Shown: positions 33,583 to 43,155 of the stretch, one piece after another
How positions within the stretch are numbered: the first letter of the stretch is position 1
How the letters are laid out: the number at the start of each line of letters is the position of its first letter
From: Clostridiales bacterium
Lineage (GTDB): Bacteria; Bacillota; Clostridia; Saccharofermentanales; Saccharofermentanaceae
Reading direction: 5' to 3'
Assembly (NCBI GenBank): GCA_017961235.1
Contig: JAGCXQ010000047.1
Location: 1 to 64,000, forward strand
Length of the DNA stretch: 64,000 nt
The notes under the pieces: model-generated
Databases searched by the model: none
What the model saw: the letters and a program-made list of their open reading frames with translations, nothing else
Told to the model about the DNA's origin: nothing
Translations under genes and position numbers: made by a program

Positions 33583-34332
33583 ATGTCTGCGATCTCTCGC
33601 GTGAAAGAGGACTACAAAGCCCTCCTGCATGGTGTGCCGACCATGGTCACCGTCACATTTATTCTATCAGTTGTTTTCATGAACCTTATGGCGAGTAAGG
33701 AGCTCTACCGCTCGGAGTATTTCTGTCTCAATTGCGGTCTGGCGCTTTCCTGGATCTCGTTTCTCTGTATGGACTGTATCTGCAAGCGTTTCGGTGCGAA
33801 AGCCGCAACGAAGATCTCGATCCTGGCGATGGGCGTCAATGTGATCTGCGTGCTGGTATTTAAGTTCCTGTCGATGGCACCGGGTTCCTGGGCGGCATAT
33901 TATTCCGCACCGGATGCGGTCACCGGCGAGCTCGTTTCTTCCGGGATCGACAGTACCTTTGCCGGATCCTGGTATGTTGTCGTCGGTTCGGCGACCGCGA
34001 TGCTTCTTTCCACACTCGTGAACTCCGGCCTGAACCATGCGATCGGCCGTGCGGATAAAGGCAACTTCATCGGATTTGCCAAGAGATCCCTGATCTCCAC
34101 AGGCATTGCGCAGTGGGTCGATAACTTCGTATTTTCCGCGATGGTTTCCCATGTCTTCTTCGGCTGGAACTGGACGCAGGTACTGATCTGCTCGACCACA
34201 TCCATGCTCGTGGAGCTTATTCTCGAAGCCGTATTCTCCCCGATGGGATACCGCATATCGAAGCGCTGGGAGAAAGAAAAGATCGGACAGAAATATATCG
34301 ATCGGATGGCAAAAGCCGAAGCAACGGCTTGA
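33583..34332 (+). CDS. VUT family (YhhQ-like) queuosine-precursor transporter
   Basis: 249 residues, about six membrane segments. ICKRFGAKAATKISILAMGVNV and AQWVDNFVFSAMV match the VUT/YhhQ family, which imports preQ0/preQ1 or queuine for tRNA modification. Acts in the cytoplasmic membrane. The probable preQ1 riboswitch just upstream supports the substrate. The amidase gene follows 29 bases later. Confidence 0.8.
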   Translation: MSAISRVKEDYKALLHGVPTMVTVTFILSVVFMNLMASKELYRSEYFCLNCGLALSWISFLCMDCICKRFGAKAATKISILAMGVNVICVLVFKFLSMAPGSWAAYYSAPDAVTGELVSSGIDSTFAGSWYVVVGSATAMLLSTLVNSGLNHAIGRADKGNFIGFAKRSLISTGIAQWVDNFVFSAMVSHVFFGWNWTQVLICSTTSMLVELILEAVFSPMGYRISKRWEKEKIGQKYIDRMAKAEATA

Positions 34333-34361
34333 TCTTCCAGCACTGTAAGAGGACATTTTCT

Positions 34362-35828
34362 ATGGAACTGGAGAAGCTTTCAGGTGTAGCACTCGGAAAA
34401 GAAGTACTATCCGGCCGCATCACGCCCACAGAAGTGATCCGGTATTTCCAGGATCGGATCGAGAAAAGAAATCCCAGCCTGAATGCTTTTACCTATACGA
34501 AATTCGATGATGCTTTTTCCGAGGCAAAAGCACTGGAAGAGAAGCTTTCGCGTCACGAGGATGTGGGCCCTCTGGCCGGCGTTCCGGTGGGACTGAAGGA
34601 CTTTCTTCCCTCGAAGAAAGGCTGGACAAATTCCCACGGCGGCGTGAAGTCCCTGATCCGGGAAGACCCGGAAGATTCCATGTTTTATATCGCGGCAAGA
34701 AAGGCCGGAGCGATCGCGGTCGGAAAGACAAATGCCCCGGCATTTGCGATGCGCGGCACCTGCGATAACTACCTCTATGGCCCGACAAGAAATCCTTTTG
34801 ATACCCGATATAATTCCGGCGGTTCGTCCGGCGGATCTGCCGCAGCAGTTGCCGACGGCATGCTCCCGATCGCGGAAGGATCGGACGGCGGCGGATCGAT
34901 CCGCATTCCTTCTGCCTGGTGCGGATGCTTCGGATTTAAGGCATCTGTCGGAACGATCCCGAGTATCTGCCGTCCGGACGGATGGACGGCGACACATCCG
35001 TATTGCTTTAACGGCGCGATCACGAGAACTGTTGAAGATAGTGCGCTCATGCTCAATTACATGGCGCACTATAATCCCAGAGACCCGCTCAGTCTCGATC
35101 ACGGGAAGCGTGACTTTACCGAGCTCATGAAAAAACCGGTCAAGAACTGGAAGATCGCCTTTACCACGGACTTCGATATCTTTACTGTCGATCCGGAAGT
35201 CGCCTCGATCGTGGAAAAAGCCGCCCGTAAACTCGAAGCAGCCGGAGCGGTCATCGAGCCTGTGCACTTTTCTTTTCAGCACACGCAGAATGAATTTGCC
35301 GAGCTCTGGTGCAGAAGCATCAGTATCGACACGGCGATCGATATGGAACTGTGGAAGAAAGAAGGTCTCGATCTTGTTAGGGATCACAGAGAGGAACTGC
35401 CGGAAGAATTCATCTACTGGAATGAGCTGGCACTTCGCTCCACGGTGATGGACTACCGCTATTTCAATGAACTCCGCACGGAAATGCTCGATGCGATGCA
35501 GGATATCTTTGACACCTATGACATCATCCTGTCGCCGGTGACGATCTGCCCGCCGGTCCGAAATGCGACGGACGGAAATACCAGAGGACCGCTCGAGATG
35601 AACGGCAGAAAAATAGAGCCTCTTATCGGATTCTGCGAGACGTTCTTTTCCAATTTTACCGGAAATCCTGCAGCATCTGTTCCTGCCGGACTGACGAAGG
35701 AAGGTCTTCCTGTCGGCATGCAGATCATCGGAAAGAAATTCCGTGACGAAGATGTACTGGCAGTTGCGAAGACATTTGAGGACATCGAACCGTGGGGCTA
35801 TGATATCCCTTACGGACGGAAGGTGTGA
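34362..35828 (+). CDS. Amidase (amidase-signature family)
   Basis: 488 residues. Lys79 in GVPVGLKDF, cis-Ser in GGSSGGSAAA (155/156), and nucleophile Ser179 in GSDGGGSIRIPS complete the Ser-cisSer-Lys set. Hydrolyses an amide bond; substrate unknown. It is not GatA, as no gatB/C is near. ATG 34362 is preferred to an upstream ATG because GAGGA precedes it. Confidence 0.88.
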   Translation: MELEKLSGVALGKEVLSGRITPTEVIRYFQDRIEKRNPSLNAFTYTKFDDAFSEAKALEEKLSRHEDVGPLAGVPVGLKDFLPSKKGWTNSHGGVKSLIREDPEDSMFYIAARKAGAIAVGKTNAPAFAMRGTCDNYLYGPTRNPFDTRYNSGGSSGGSAAAVADGMLPIAEGSDGGGSIRIPSAWCGCFGFKASVGTIPSICRPDGWTATHPYCFNGAITRTVEDSALMLNYMAHYNPRDPLSLDHGKRDFTELMKKPVKNWKIAFTTDFDIFTVDPEVASIVEKAARKLEAAGAVIEPVHFSFQHTQNEFAELWCRSISIDTAIDMELWKKEGLDLVRDHREELPEEFIYWNELALRSTVMDYRYFNELRTEMLDAMQDIFDTYDIILSPVTICPPVRNATDGNTRGPLEMNGRKIEPLIGFCETFFSNFTGNPAASVPAGLTKEGLPVGMQIIGKKFRDEDVLAVAKTFEDIEPWGYDIPYGRKV

Positions 35829-35839
35829 AACCCCGCTGA

Positions 35840-36304
35840 TTAATCGTCGTAGTACTCCGGTGTGCGGATAGATCTTACGATATGAACGATGACCATAATG
35901 ATGAAGATCACCCACATGAGTCCTGTCAGGAGAAGGTGGTCATTGGCATGCTCGACTTCGTAGCAGGTGTTTCCGAGATAGTATTCGCTGACCTTATCCG
36001 GATTATAGTGGACGGAGATCTCGCCTTCGGTAAAGGCTTTTTCGCCGATCGTTCTGTTATAAGATCTGCGATGTTTATACTCGACGCCATTTACGGTGAA
36101 ACGGTATTCGACTTTCTCCGAATCGACGGAGCGCCTATGGGTCTCTTCCGTAACTGTATCGATATATCCCTGTGTCGTCGCCGAGCAGCGGTCACGCTTG
36201 GCTTTGGCATCGTCCAGTTCTTTTAGCGTGGAGACGAGGAGAATGACCAGGAAAACAAAAATGACGGCATAAGCGATCCGATATAATAAAGCAAATCTCC
36301 TCAT
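35840..36304 (-). CDS. DUF3592 membrane protein
   Basis: 154 residues: N-terminal membrane segment (~8-28), an outside beta domain (VEYRFTVNGVEYKHRRS, VHYNPDKVSEYYLG) and a C-terminal membrane segment (~125-145). Matches DUF3592. Function unknown. Converges with the amidase gene. Confidence 0.8.
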   Translation of the reverse strand: MRRFALLYRIAYAVIFVFLVILLVSTLKELDDAKAKRDRCSATTQGYIDTVTEETHRRSVDSEKVEYRFTVNGVEYKHRRSYNRTIGEKAFTEGEISVHYNPDKVSEYYLGNTCYEVEHANDHLLLTGLMWVIFIIMVIVHIVRSIRTPEYYDD

Positions 36305-36460
36305 GGGAAGTCTCCTTTCTGCGTGTCTAAGCGGATTTATCTTACCGTCATTTTACCATATGCACCGCTCTCTTTGCGCCGTCGCGGAATAATGACCGGG
36401 ATATATGTGATATAGTATAAAGAAAAAAACAGATATCCGAATATTTCATCCCTTCTATGT

Positions 36461-36485
36461 GTCTTATAAGCAGATGCGGATCTTA
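36461..36485 (+). promoter_or_regulatory. Leader block shared with the second sigma gene
   Basis: GTCTTATAAG followed by CAGATGCGGATCTTA. The same block, as GTCTATAGGA-CAGATGCGGATATTTA, lies at 43120-43145 before the paralogous sigma gene. The first part has TATAAG/TATAGG and CGTC-like bases. It may be a promoter used by the sigma factors themselves; no clear -35 was found. Confidence 0.5.
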
Positions 36486-36495
36486 AAACCGGGAA

Positions 36496-38103
36496 ATGAC
36501 AGAAAAAGAACTCGAGAAACTTTATAAAGAAGCTTACAAAGCGGTGTACTGGACAGCTCTTTCTATCCTTAAGAATAAGGAGGATGCGGAAGACGTGGTC
36601 CAGGAAACATTCATCACGGCGTTTGAACAGTATGACTCTCTGAAAGATAAGTCAAAAGCAGTCGCATGGATCAAAAAGATCGCCGCGAACAAGAGCCTGA
36701 ACATCGTGACCAGAAAAAGAACGGTCAACGTCGGTGATGAAGTGCTGGAAGAGGTCGAGGATATCGGAGATAATTTCCTTCCGGATTCGATGATCGAATC
36801 GGAAGAAACACGAAAGATCATCATGGATATCATCCACAACTCGCTCTCTGAAGATACCGCAATGACGATCATTCTTTTTTATTTCGATGAGATGTCGATC
36901 AAAGAGATCGCAGAAGCTTTGAATATTCCTCAGGGTACCGTCCTTTCTCGATTAAACTATGCCAAGAAAAAGATCAAGAAGGAGGTTGAGAAGTATGAAA
37001 AAGAGAATAAGGATAAACTGTTTGCGATGGGTCTGCCGTTCCTGAGCATGCTTTTCGAAAAGGAAGCCGAGCAGGTGCCTTTCAAGCCTATGCCTGCATC
37101 ACTTCTACAGCTTTCCGCATCTTCGAAAGCCATTACCGCAGGAGCAGCATCTACCGCTGCAAAAGCATCCGCCGCCATCATTATCCGAAATGTTACCATC
37201 GGGATCGTGACGGCAGGCGTTATCGGAGGAACCGGTTATTTCGGATACCGGGCACTTGTGAAGACGAAAGACAAAACTCCGGAGTCTTCTATTTCCGTGG
37301 AGGACTCAGGAGAACAGAACGGTTCTTCTGAAGAAACCGGGAACACGAAAAAAGTCATCAATGTCCTGGGTATGACTCCGGATCAGCTCGATCTTTCCGG
37401 AGGATATGTGCGGACCGGCTCCTGCCACAATTATCACGATGATACCGATGAGAAGGAGCATGAGCAGTACTACGATGAGGATGGCCTGCTGGTTCTGGAA
37501 TGCGGTTATAACGAAGAAAAAGTCCTCATCTATTCAGATTATTATATCTACGATCAGGACGGCCGCATCACCCGTGAGGAACACTGGGATGCATCGGACA
37601 AGACACGTGGTGTCTATAAAGAATATACCTATGGTGCTTATGGCATCGAGCGTATGGATACCGGCTTCTTCGAAAAGGACCCGGAGAAAAACGAAGTGTA
37701 TGAGTACGATGATCAGGGCCGCCTAAGCAGAGTGACCAGATACGGTGCCGGTTCCGATAAGACATTCTGGTACTGCGACTACGAGTATGCAGATGACGGA
37801 ACATATACGACAAGGGTCACCGAATGGGATATGCTGAAGCAGAAGATGGTACAGTCCAAGGATTATAGTAAATACAGTGCCGACGGAAAACTGCTGGACG
37901 AGTATCGCGCGCTCCAGGGTGAACACTTCATCTATACGTATGATAGCCAGGGAAAACTTACGCTGGTGGAGCACTCTTATAGTAAAAAACTAAATGATAC
38001 CACTTCCTATGAATATGATGAAAAAGGCCGGCTGATCAGCAAAACCAAGCTGTATGGCAAGAAAGAGTGGATGAGTTATACCTACGAATATAAGGACTTG
38101 TAA
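36496..38103 (+). CDS. ECF sigma factor fused to a transmembrane segment and YD-type repeat domain
   Basis: 535 residues. Residues ~8-75: sigma region 2 (AEDVVQETFITAF, then AVAWIKKIAANKS). ~112-165: region 4 with ILFYFDEMSIKEIAEALNIPQGTVLSRL. A stretch ~175-202 (LFAMGLPFL, EAEQV, KPMPASL) is shared with the gene at 43156. ~232-254 is one membrane segment. ~255-535 would be outside, with tandem YD/RHS-like units (YDQDGRITREEHW, YEYDDQGRLSRVTRYG, YEYDEKGRLISKTK). I infer a membrane-tethered sigma factor that reads an outside signal. No separate anti-sigma gene is adjacent. GGGAAATG start, weak ribosome site. Confidence 0.85.
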   Translation: MTEKELEKLYKEAYKAVYWTALSILKNKEDAEDVVQETFITAFEQYDSLKDKSKAVAWIKKIAANKSLNIVTRKRTVNVGDEVLEEVEDIGDNFLPDSMIESEETRKIIMDIIHNSLSEDTAMTIILFYFDEMSIKEIAEALNIPQGTVLSRLNYAKKKIKKEVEKYEKENKDKLFAMGLPFLSMLFEKEAEQVPFKPMPASLLQLSASSKAITAGAASTAAKASAAIIIRNVTIGIVTAGVIGGTGYFGYRALVKTKDKTPESSISVEDSGEQNGSSEETGNTKKVINVLGMTPDQLDLSGGYVRTGSCHNYHDDTDEKEHEQYYDEDGLLVLECGYNEEKVLIYSDYYIYDQDGRITREEHWDASDKTRGVYKEYTYGAYGIERMDTGFFEKDPEKNEVYEYDDQGRLSRVTRYGAGSDKTFWYCDYEYADDGTYTTRVTEWDMLKQKMVQSKDYSKYSADGKLLDEYRALQGEHFIYTYDSQGKLTLVEHSYSKKLNDTTSYEYDEKGRLISKTKLYGKKEWMSYTYEYKDL

Positions 38104-38153
38104 GGCCCGGAAAAAATTTTTAGAAAAATTTTTCAAATCTTTCGAATAAAATG

Positions 38154-38194
38154 CCTCCTGTTTGTGTCTTTAGTTATGAAACACGGACAGGAGG
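38154..38194 (+). terminator. Hairpin after the sigma-sensor gene
   Basis: CCTCCTGT / ACAGGAGG outer stem plus an inner GTGT / ACAC, followed by TTTGATTT. The T-run is poor. The GGAGG in the right arm could instead pair with ribosomes, but the ATGATGATTTAA after it is no gene. Confidence 0.5.
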
Positions 38195-38288
38195 TTTGAT
38201 TTAATGATGATTTAAGAAATTTACAGGTATTCTGAACAAGATGAAAAGGCAGGACGGGATCGTCCTTGAATGAAAAGAGGAGAAAGAA

Positions 38289-39785
38289 ATGAAGAGAAGT
38301 AAATTAGCAACTGTTTTAGGTATTTGCCTTGCTGTTTCCATGATGGCCTCGGCATGCGCATCCAAAAAGGATGAGAAGGGTTCGAAGAAGAACGCTTCCG
38401 GGACTTCGGAAGTTACAGAGTTGACGGAAGAATCCGGATCCGAACTAAAGGAAACTAGTAAGAAAGAGACTTCGGAAACAACAGAAGATATCGATTCGAC
38501 AACCGATTCCACGACCGCTTCGACAGCGGAACCGACCACGGGAAAAGATACAGGTGCCGAAGAGACGACTCTCTGGGAGCTGGATGAATCCCTGAAGTTT
38601 GAAGATCACATCCCGGCATTTACCGCCGAGGAGCATGAGACGGAGAAAAAGAAGAAAATCACCATTTATTCTGCCCAGATCGGAGATGGGTGTGAGACAG
38701 TGATCCCTGCTCTTAAGGAAGATGCATGGATAAAGAGCCTGGGTCCGATCACCGATTACTATAAGGAAAGTGGCAAGTGTGCAAAAGGAGACGGACAGTC
38801 TCCCTGGAGCTTTAGGTATTCCATTGCCATGAGTACCGCTGCCGGGAAAGAAAATGGCAGCGATGGGCTGCAGCTGGGTACTCCTTTTGAAGTACAGTAC
38901 CAGTACAATACTGCCCAGTTTGAAGGAGCTTTCTTCGTGTCCGTTAAATTCTATAAGCTCGACTTCTCCGATCCGGAAGTGCAGGAGAACGTATTCCGTA
39001 TAGTAAAGGGCGTCTATGGCGAAGACCTGGGAAATGTGCTTCTCTACGGAAAGGAGACAGATGCGGATAAGGCGGCAAAGAAGCCGAATAATATGAATGT
39101 AACTGTCAAGAAAGATGAGATGAAAGTCCGCTTTACCAGAACAGCCATGGATCTCGGGAAACCCAATGCCAGCCTTTATTTCTGCGTGGACATGAATCCC
39201 GGAAAGGATACAGGTATCTATTACCAGGGCAGCTATTCGCCGATCGCGGAAAACTTCGGAGGACTTCCGAATGAAGTGCTCGGAGGCGATATCGGAAACG
39301 AGAACATTCTTGATCCTGTGACTTTCGGAAATAAATTCTATAACGGTTCGAAGGAGACAGCGGAGGAGTCTGTCGAGTACACATTTGAGAGATGGATCAG
39401 CGAGGATGACCGCACAAGATATGTAATGGAGTATGATCTGAAGAACCTTCACCTGGCATATTCATTTGGCACGGTAGATGGGGAAGCGGAAAAATGTACT
39501 GTAGGCACATATGGTGATACATGCAAATTCCCGGCGGTAAGTCAGGACGGTGAGATCAGAGCTGAGATCATGGCGGAACTGAACCGCCGTCTGGAAGTGC
39601 TCTCCGGCGTGAAGCAGAATATCACGCTCGATCAGCTGGAACAGGCAAAGAATAATAAGGCACATTATAACGGACGGGTACGCCTCACTTTTATCATGAT
39701 GGGAAAAGAGATCGGCAGAGATTACATCATCAGCGCAGATGGCCATGCCCACGACCCGAATGACGGTCACTGGAGAGCAGAATGA
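38289..39785 (+). CDS. Lipoprotein, Thr/Ser-rich linker, unknown domain
   Basis: 498 residues. Lipobox MASAC with Cys23. Residues ~25-95 are rich in Ser, Thr, Glu and Lys, a likely wall-spanning linker. The rest is an unrecognised globular domain. No homology I can name. It follows the sigma-sensor gene by about 185 bases and may be a target or partner of it. Confidence 0.65.
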   Translation: MKRSKLATVLGICLAVSMMASACASKKDEKGSKKNASGTSEVTELTEESGSELKETSKKETSETTEDIDSTTDSTTASTAEPTTGKDTGAEETTLWELDESLKFEDHIPAFTAEEHETEKKKKITIYSAQIGDGCETVIPALKEDAWIKSLGPITDYYKESGKCAKGDGQSPWSFRYSIAMSTAAGKENGSDGLQLGTPFEVQYQYNTAQFEGAFFVSVKFYKLDFSDPEVQENVFRIVKGVYGEDLGNVLLYGKETDADKAAKKPNNMNVTVKKDEMKVRFTRTAMDLGKPNASLYFCVDMNPGKDTGIYYQGSYSPIAENFGGLPNEVLGGDIGNENILDPVTFGNKFYNGSKETAEESVEYTFERWISEDDRTRYVMEYDLKNLHLAYSFGTVDGEAEKCTVGTYGDTCKFPAVSQDGEIRAEIMAELNRRLEVLSGVKQNITLDQLEQAKNNKAHYNGRVRLTFIMMGKEIGRDYIISADGHAHDPNDGHWRAE

Positions 39786-39844
39786 TTCTGATATAATTAA
39801 ATTGCATGGGGATGACATTCGGAAAATTCAGGAGGATGAAGGAT

Positions 39845-40339
39845 ATGGGATTTCTAGACAATTTCAAGGCGGCTATGCAAAGAGGCGTAGATGCCGCTAA
39901 TGCGAATATCGAGAGACAACGCGCCGAGCAGGCGGCAGCTGCCGGTGCGGCCAGACCACAGCCGCAGGCGAAACCTCAGCCACGCACGGGTCACAAACTT
40001 CCGGAGGGAGTCGTCATGGCTTCCCTTCAGGATATCGGACCGATCGATTTAGGCACAGACTCAAAAGGACAGAATGTGGTCATGAACATCAGTGGTACCA
40101 TTCTGGCGAAACCGATGGGACAGAGCACGCTGGATCCTAATGCGCAAAGAGAGGAGATCAAGCGCATCGCACGGGAGTCTCTCTCGAGAGAAATGGCGCC
40201 TCAGATCGAGTCGATGGGAGACTTGAAATTCATGCTGACATTCGCAAACAGAATGAACCGGGTGGTCTGCGAGGACTTAAAAGCATATGGTTATGAAGCA
40301 GCTTTCCGGATCCCGCTGATGATCACTCCGAAAAGATAG
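39845..40339 (+). CDS. Hypothetical protein with Ala/Gln/Pro-rich linker
   Basis: 164 residues. N-terminal helix (MGFLDNFKAAMQRGVDAANANIERQRAEQ), a Pro/Gln linker, and a C-terminal ~100-residue domain that I do not recognise. ATG 39845 is nine bases after GGAGG; an upstream frame start lacks a good site. No signal peptide. Function unknown. Confidence 0.6.
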   Translation: MGFLDNFKAAMQRGVDAANANIERQRAEQAAAAGAARPQPQAKPQPRTGHKLPEGVVMASLQDIGPIDLGTDSKGQNVVMNISGTILAKPMGQSTLDPNAQREEIKRIARESLSREMAPQIESMGDLKFMLTFANRMNRVVCEDLKAYGYEAAFRIPLMITPKR

Positions 40340-40375
40340 AATTAAACCATGCTGGTCAATATAAGGGCAATAAAA

Positions 40376-40412
40376 AACAGGCACCGGTTTGAAATCAGTG
40401 CCTGTTATTTTT
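40376..40412. terminator. Bidirectional terminator
   Basis: AACAGGCAC / GTGCCTGTT stem with A- and T-runs on either side. The stop codon of the minus-strand methyltransferase (40405-40407) lies in the right edge. Confidence 0.8.
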
Positions 40413-40974
40413 TCTTCTTTCCGGCATATGTCATGGCCCGCTTCTGTGCTTCGAAGATGAAATATCCGTCTTCTTCGTAGATCTTTACACCACCGAAGAT
40501 GGAGATGAGTTTATTCTTATACCAGTCTTTCCTTTTCGTGACCATGAACATCTTTCCGCCGATCCTAAGGCGGTTAAATCCTTTTTCAATAAAGGTCTTC
40601 GCGACTTTGAAGTCCGTATGGTACGGCGGGTTGGAGAGGATCAGGCTGAAGTCGGATCCGGGGACATTGGTAAGTGCGTCCCCTGAGACGAAAACAGCAC
40701 CTCCGAATCCGTTTTCTTTCATGTTTTTCTCAGCTGTCTTTACGGCCAGTTCATCGACATCCGTAAGTACGATGTTTTGAGGTTCTACGCCAAAAGCAGC
40801 TGCCGACAGCGACACGATGCCGCATCCGCATCCCAGATCGAGGACCTTATCTTCTTTCTGAAACTCCACGTGCCTGAGCATAGCAAGTGTTCCCTTGTCC
40901 GGCTCTCTCGGAGAAAACAGAGAGCTTTCCGTCTTGACGGTAAGTTCTTTATCGTTGAAAGTAACTTTATACAT
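40405..40974 (-). CDS. Class I methyltransferase, RsmC-like
   Basis: 189 residues. SAM loop VLDLGCGCGIVSL, acidic LTDVDEL, and the NPPYH motif of N-methyltransferases acting on exocyclic amines of nucleic acids. The short form lacks an N-terminal domain. Substrate could be rRNA. Start 40974 (MYKVTF) is preferred over a GTG 39 bases upstream that has no ribosome site. Confidence 0.8.
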   Translation of the reverse strand: MYKVTFNDKELTVKTESSLFSPREPDKGTLAMLRHVEFQKEDKVLDLGCGCGIVSLSAAAFGVEPQNIVLTDVDELAVKTAEKNMKENGFGGAVFVSGDALTNVPGSDFSLILSNPPYHTDFKVAKTFIEKGFNRLRIGGKMFMVTKRKDWYKNKLISIFGGVKIYEEDGYFIFEAQKRAMTYAGKKKK

Positions 40975-41033
40975 ATTTTCTACTTCTTTCAGGAAATGAG
41001 ATATGGGAGGCACCCGGGGATACGAATGGCCGG

Positions 41034-41132
41034 TTACTGGAATTTATGATACAAATACCGGATCAGAAGAACAACCCCGGCGATGATCAGTGCAACGAGG
41101 ATCGCCTGTCCTCCATCTTGTCTCCAAAGCAT
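41034..41132 (-). CDS. 32-residue single-membrane-span protein
   Basis: Starts MLWRQDGGQAILVALIIAGV, continues hydrophobic and ends in RYLYHKFQ. AGGGGT precedes the ATG. One membrane segment with a basic C-terminal side. No function known; small membrane proteins of this kind often bind larger membrane proteins. It lies between the methyltransferase and the GNAT gene. Confidence 0.5.
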   Translation of the reverse strand: MLWRQDGGQAILVALIIAGVVLLIRYLYHKFQ

Positions 41133-41259
41133 AATCTTACCCCTGTATTGAATCTAATCTTGCTTCATTATACTATTGTTTCTCTATATTTTTGGTATAG
41201 TTTCTAAGTGATCTTCCGGATGTATAATGATGGCAATAAAGAATAGCGAGGTAAGCACG

Positions 41260-41811
41260 ATGAAGTTCCAGGAAAGAGAAATCACACTTAAGGACGGAAG
41301 AAAGTGTATCCTGCGCCCGAACGGACCGGATCTGGCCGAGCCGATGCTCGATTATCTGAAGAAGACGGCAGGGGAAACAGAATTCCTTCTCCGATATCCG
41401 GATGAAGTAAACTACACCTTAGAAGGAGAGGTAGATATCCTCGGAAGATTACTGGAAGATCCGTACCAGATCATGATGGCTCCGATCGTCGATGGAAAAG
41501 TTGCCGGCAACGGTGCGATCTTCGGCATCGGTGACAAGCGGAAGATCCGGCACCGCTGTTCTCTCGCTATCGCTCTATATAAAGAATACTGGGGTCTCGG
41601 GATCGGGACAGCCATGATCAATTATATGTGTGAACTTGCTAAGGAGATCGGCTGGACGCAGGTCGATCTGGAAGTCGTTGCCGAGAATACACAGGCACAG
41701 GCGCTCTATAAGAAGTGCGGTTTTATCGAGACCGGACGTCGCCATAATGCTCTGCGTTTCGATGATGGCACCTATCACGATGAGATCCTGATGTATAGAG
41801 ATCTGACGTAA
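41260..41811 (+). CDS. GNAT N-acetyltransferase (RimL-like)
   Basis: 183 residues. YKEYWGLGIGTAMI is the acetyl-CoA loop; VDLEVVAENTQAQALYKKCGF is the C-terminal motif. Start at 41260 (MKFQERE) has GAGGTAAG upstream. Substrate unknown. It ends three bases before the converging XRE-membrane gene's stop. Confidence 0.85.
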   Translation: MKFQEREITLKDGRKCILRPNGPDLAEPMLDYLKKTAGETEFLLRYPDEVNYTLEGEVDILGRLLEDPYQIMMAPIVDGKVAGNGAIFGIGDKRKIRHRCSLAIALYKEYWGLGIGTAMINYMCELAKEIGWTQVDLEVVAENTQAQALYKKCGFIETGRRHNALRFDDGTYHDEILMYRDLT

Positions 41812-41813
41812 GA

Positions 41814-42800
41814 TCAGCCCTGCCTGCTTTTATGCACGGCACGAAGGACCACACTCAGCCCGCCATAGAGAACACCGGCCACCGCCCATACGAGCCAGGT
41901 GATATCCCATCTGTTGGTCAGGAAACTGATGGTCAGATAGATCGCGGTGATCACCATCCAATAGGCCGGAGCTACGGCCTTTAGAACAGTGTTACTTTTT
42001 TCTTCTTTACTGTATTCGCCCTCCTGAAGGAGCATGCTGTATCCGTCTTTGGTAATGCCTGCGCGGACGATGAGAAATACACCTGCTGCAATAAAAACAA
42101 ACATCACGCTGGTAAGTGCCATGAGGAGCGGTTCGTTCTTTTCATCGATGGCGGCGCCGGATAAGAACACGCACACTCCGATCAGGATCGAAACCGTTCC
42201 GCCTGTGATCGCCCGAATAAACCTGCGCTGGAACTTTTCCGATTTCGCTTTGACCATGCCTTCCACACCATATTCTGCATCGAAGGCTTCCTTTTCCAGA
42301 TAATCCCACTTATCGTGGCTCATCGCTGCGGGGATAAAGTAAATAAGTGAGATGGCCACCATGATGAGAAGCAAAATGATGCCGATCACACCGGCAGGAT
42401 CTTCTTCGAGGGGGATCACGCCGATCCTTTGAAGAGCCATGGCAGCAAAAAGCGGGATCGGACAGAGGGTACAGATCATGCAGCCGATGGAGATCTTCTT
42501 TGCGAAAGAAGCATTCTCCGTGAGAAAAGCATTCGCCTCCTCCATGGACACTCTGCGCAATTCCTTACCGGAATCTTCGGATGTCTGATTGACCGGACGG
42601 CCCTCTTCATCTTTCAGAAGATAGTCGGTGCTTACATTAAAGAGCCGGCTCATCTCCAGGATACGGTTGAGGTCCGGGACCGACTGTGCACTTTCCCACT
42701 TACTGACCGACTGCCTGGAGACGCCAAGCTTATCTGCAAGCTCTTCCTGCGACCAGCCGTTCTTTTTTCTTTCTTCCATTATTTTTTCTGCCAGGATCAT
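41814..42800 (-). CDS. XRE-family regulator with membrane-spanning C terminus
   Basis: 328 residues. HTH at ~7-60 ([27 protein letters not shown]). After a ~40-residue linker come about six hydrophobic segments (~100-325). So a DNA-binding domain is held at the membrane. Known relatives exist in Firmicutes, but their signals are mostly unknown. Converges with the GNAT gene. Confidence 0.85.
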   Translation of the reverse strand: MILAEKIMEERKKNGWSQEELADKLGVSRQSVSKWESAQSVPDLNRILEMSRLFNVSTDYLLKDEEGRPVNQTSEDSGKELRRVSMEEANAFLTENASFAKKISIGCMICTLCPIPLFAAMALQRIGVIPLEEDPAGVIGIILLLIMVAISLIYFIPAAMSHDKWDYLEKEAFDAEYGVEGMVKAKSEKFQRRFIRAITGGTVSILIGVCVFLSGAAIDEKNEPLLMALTSVMFVFIAAGVFLIVRAGITKDGYSMLLQEGEYSKEEKSNTVLKAVAPAYWMVITAIYLTISFLTNRWDITWLVWAVAGVLYGGLSVVLRAVHKSRQG

Positions 42801-43155
42801 TTCTCTTACCTCTCAATCATCATTATAACAGTTTTGCTCTGTCTTCTTTATTCGAGACTTCGGTGCACCTGTCTGATGATCTAAGAATAGCTAAAACCAC
42901 GATTGCCTGCTATCAAGCCGCCTTGGAAATGTGTCAACCGGCAGTTGCAATCGGTGGAAATACAGTTATTTACACCATTTTTTGTGCATCTTTTCGGGAG
43001 CCCATCACTTCGTTTTCTGCTATACTGTTCATGGTCCAGAGATAGGGATGAATCGTACCGGTTTTTGAAAAAAAGAATAATTTTTCACAAAAACAGCCAA
43101 TAAATCTTCTCCGCCATTCGTCTATAGGACAGATGCGGATATTTAGGAGGCTAAG
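42801..43155. other. 355-base gap before the second sigma-sensor gene
   Basis: No gene seen. TATACT at 43021 has no good -35. A weak hairpin TGAAAAA / TTTTTCA lies near 43065-43085. The shared leader block CGTCTATAGGA-CAGATGCGGATATTTA spans 43119-43145, and GGAGG precedes ATG 43156. Confidence 0.5.

Noticed and set aside
34407..35915. Minus-strand frame of 502 codons opposite the amidase
   Set aside because: The plus-strand amidase has a full catalytic set; the reverse frame has the Arg/His-rich composition of a shadow.
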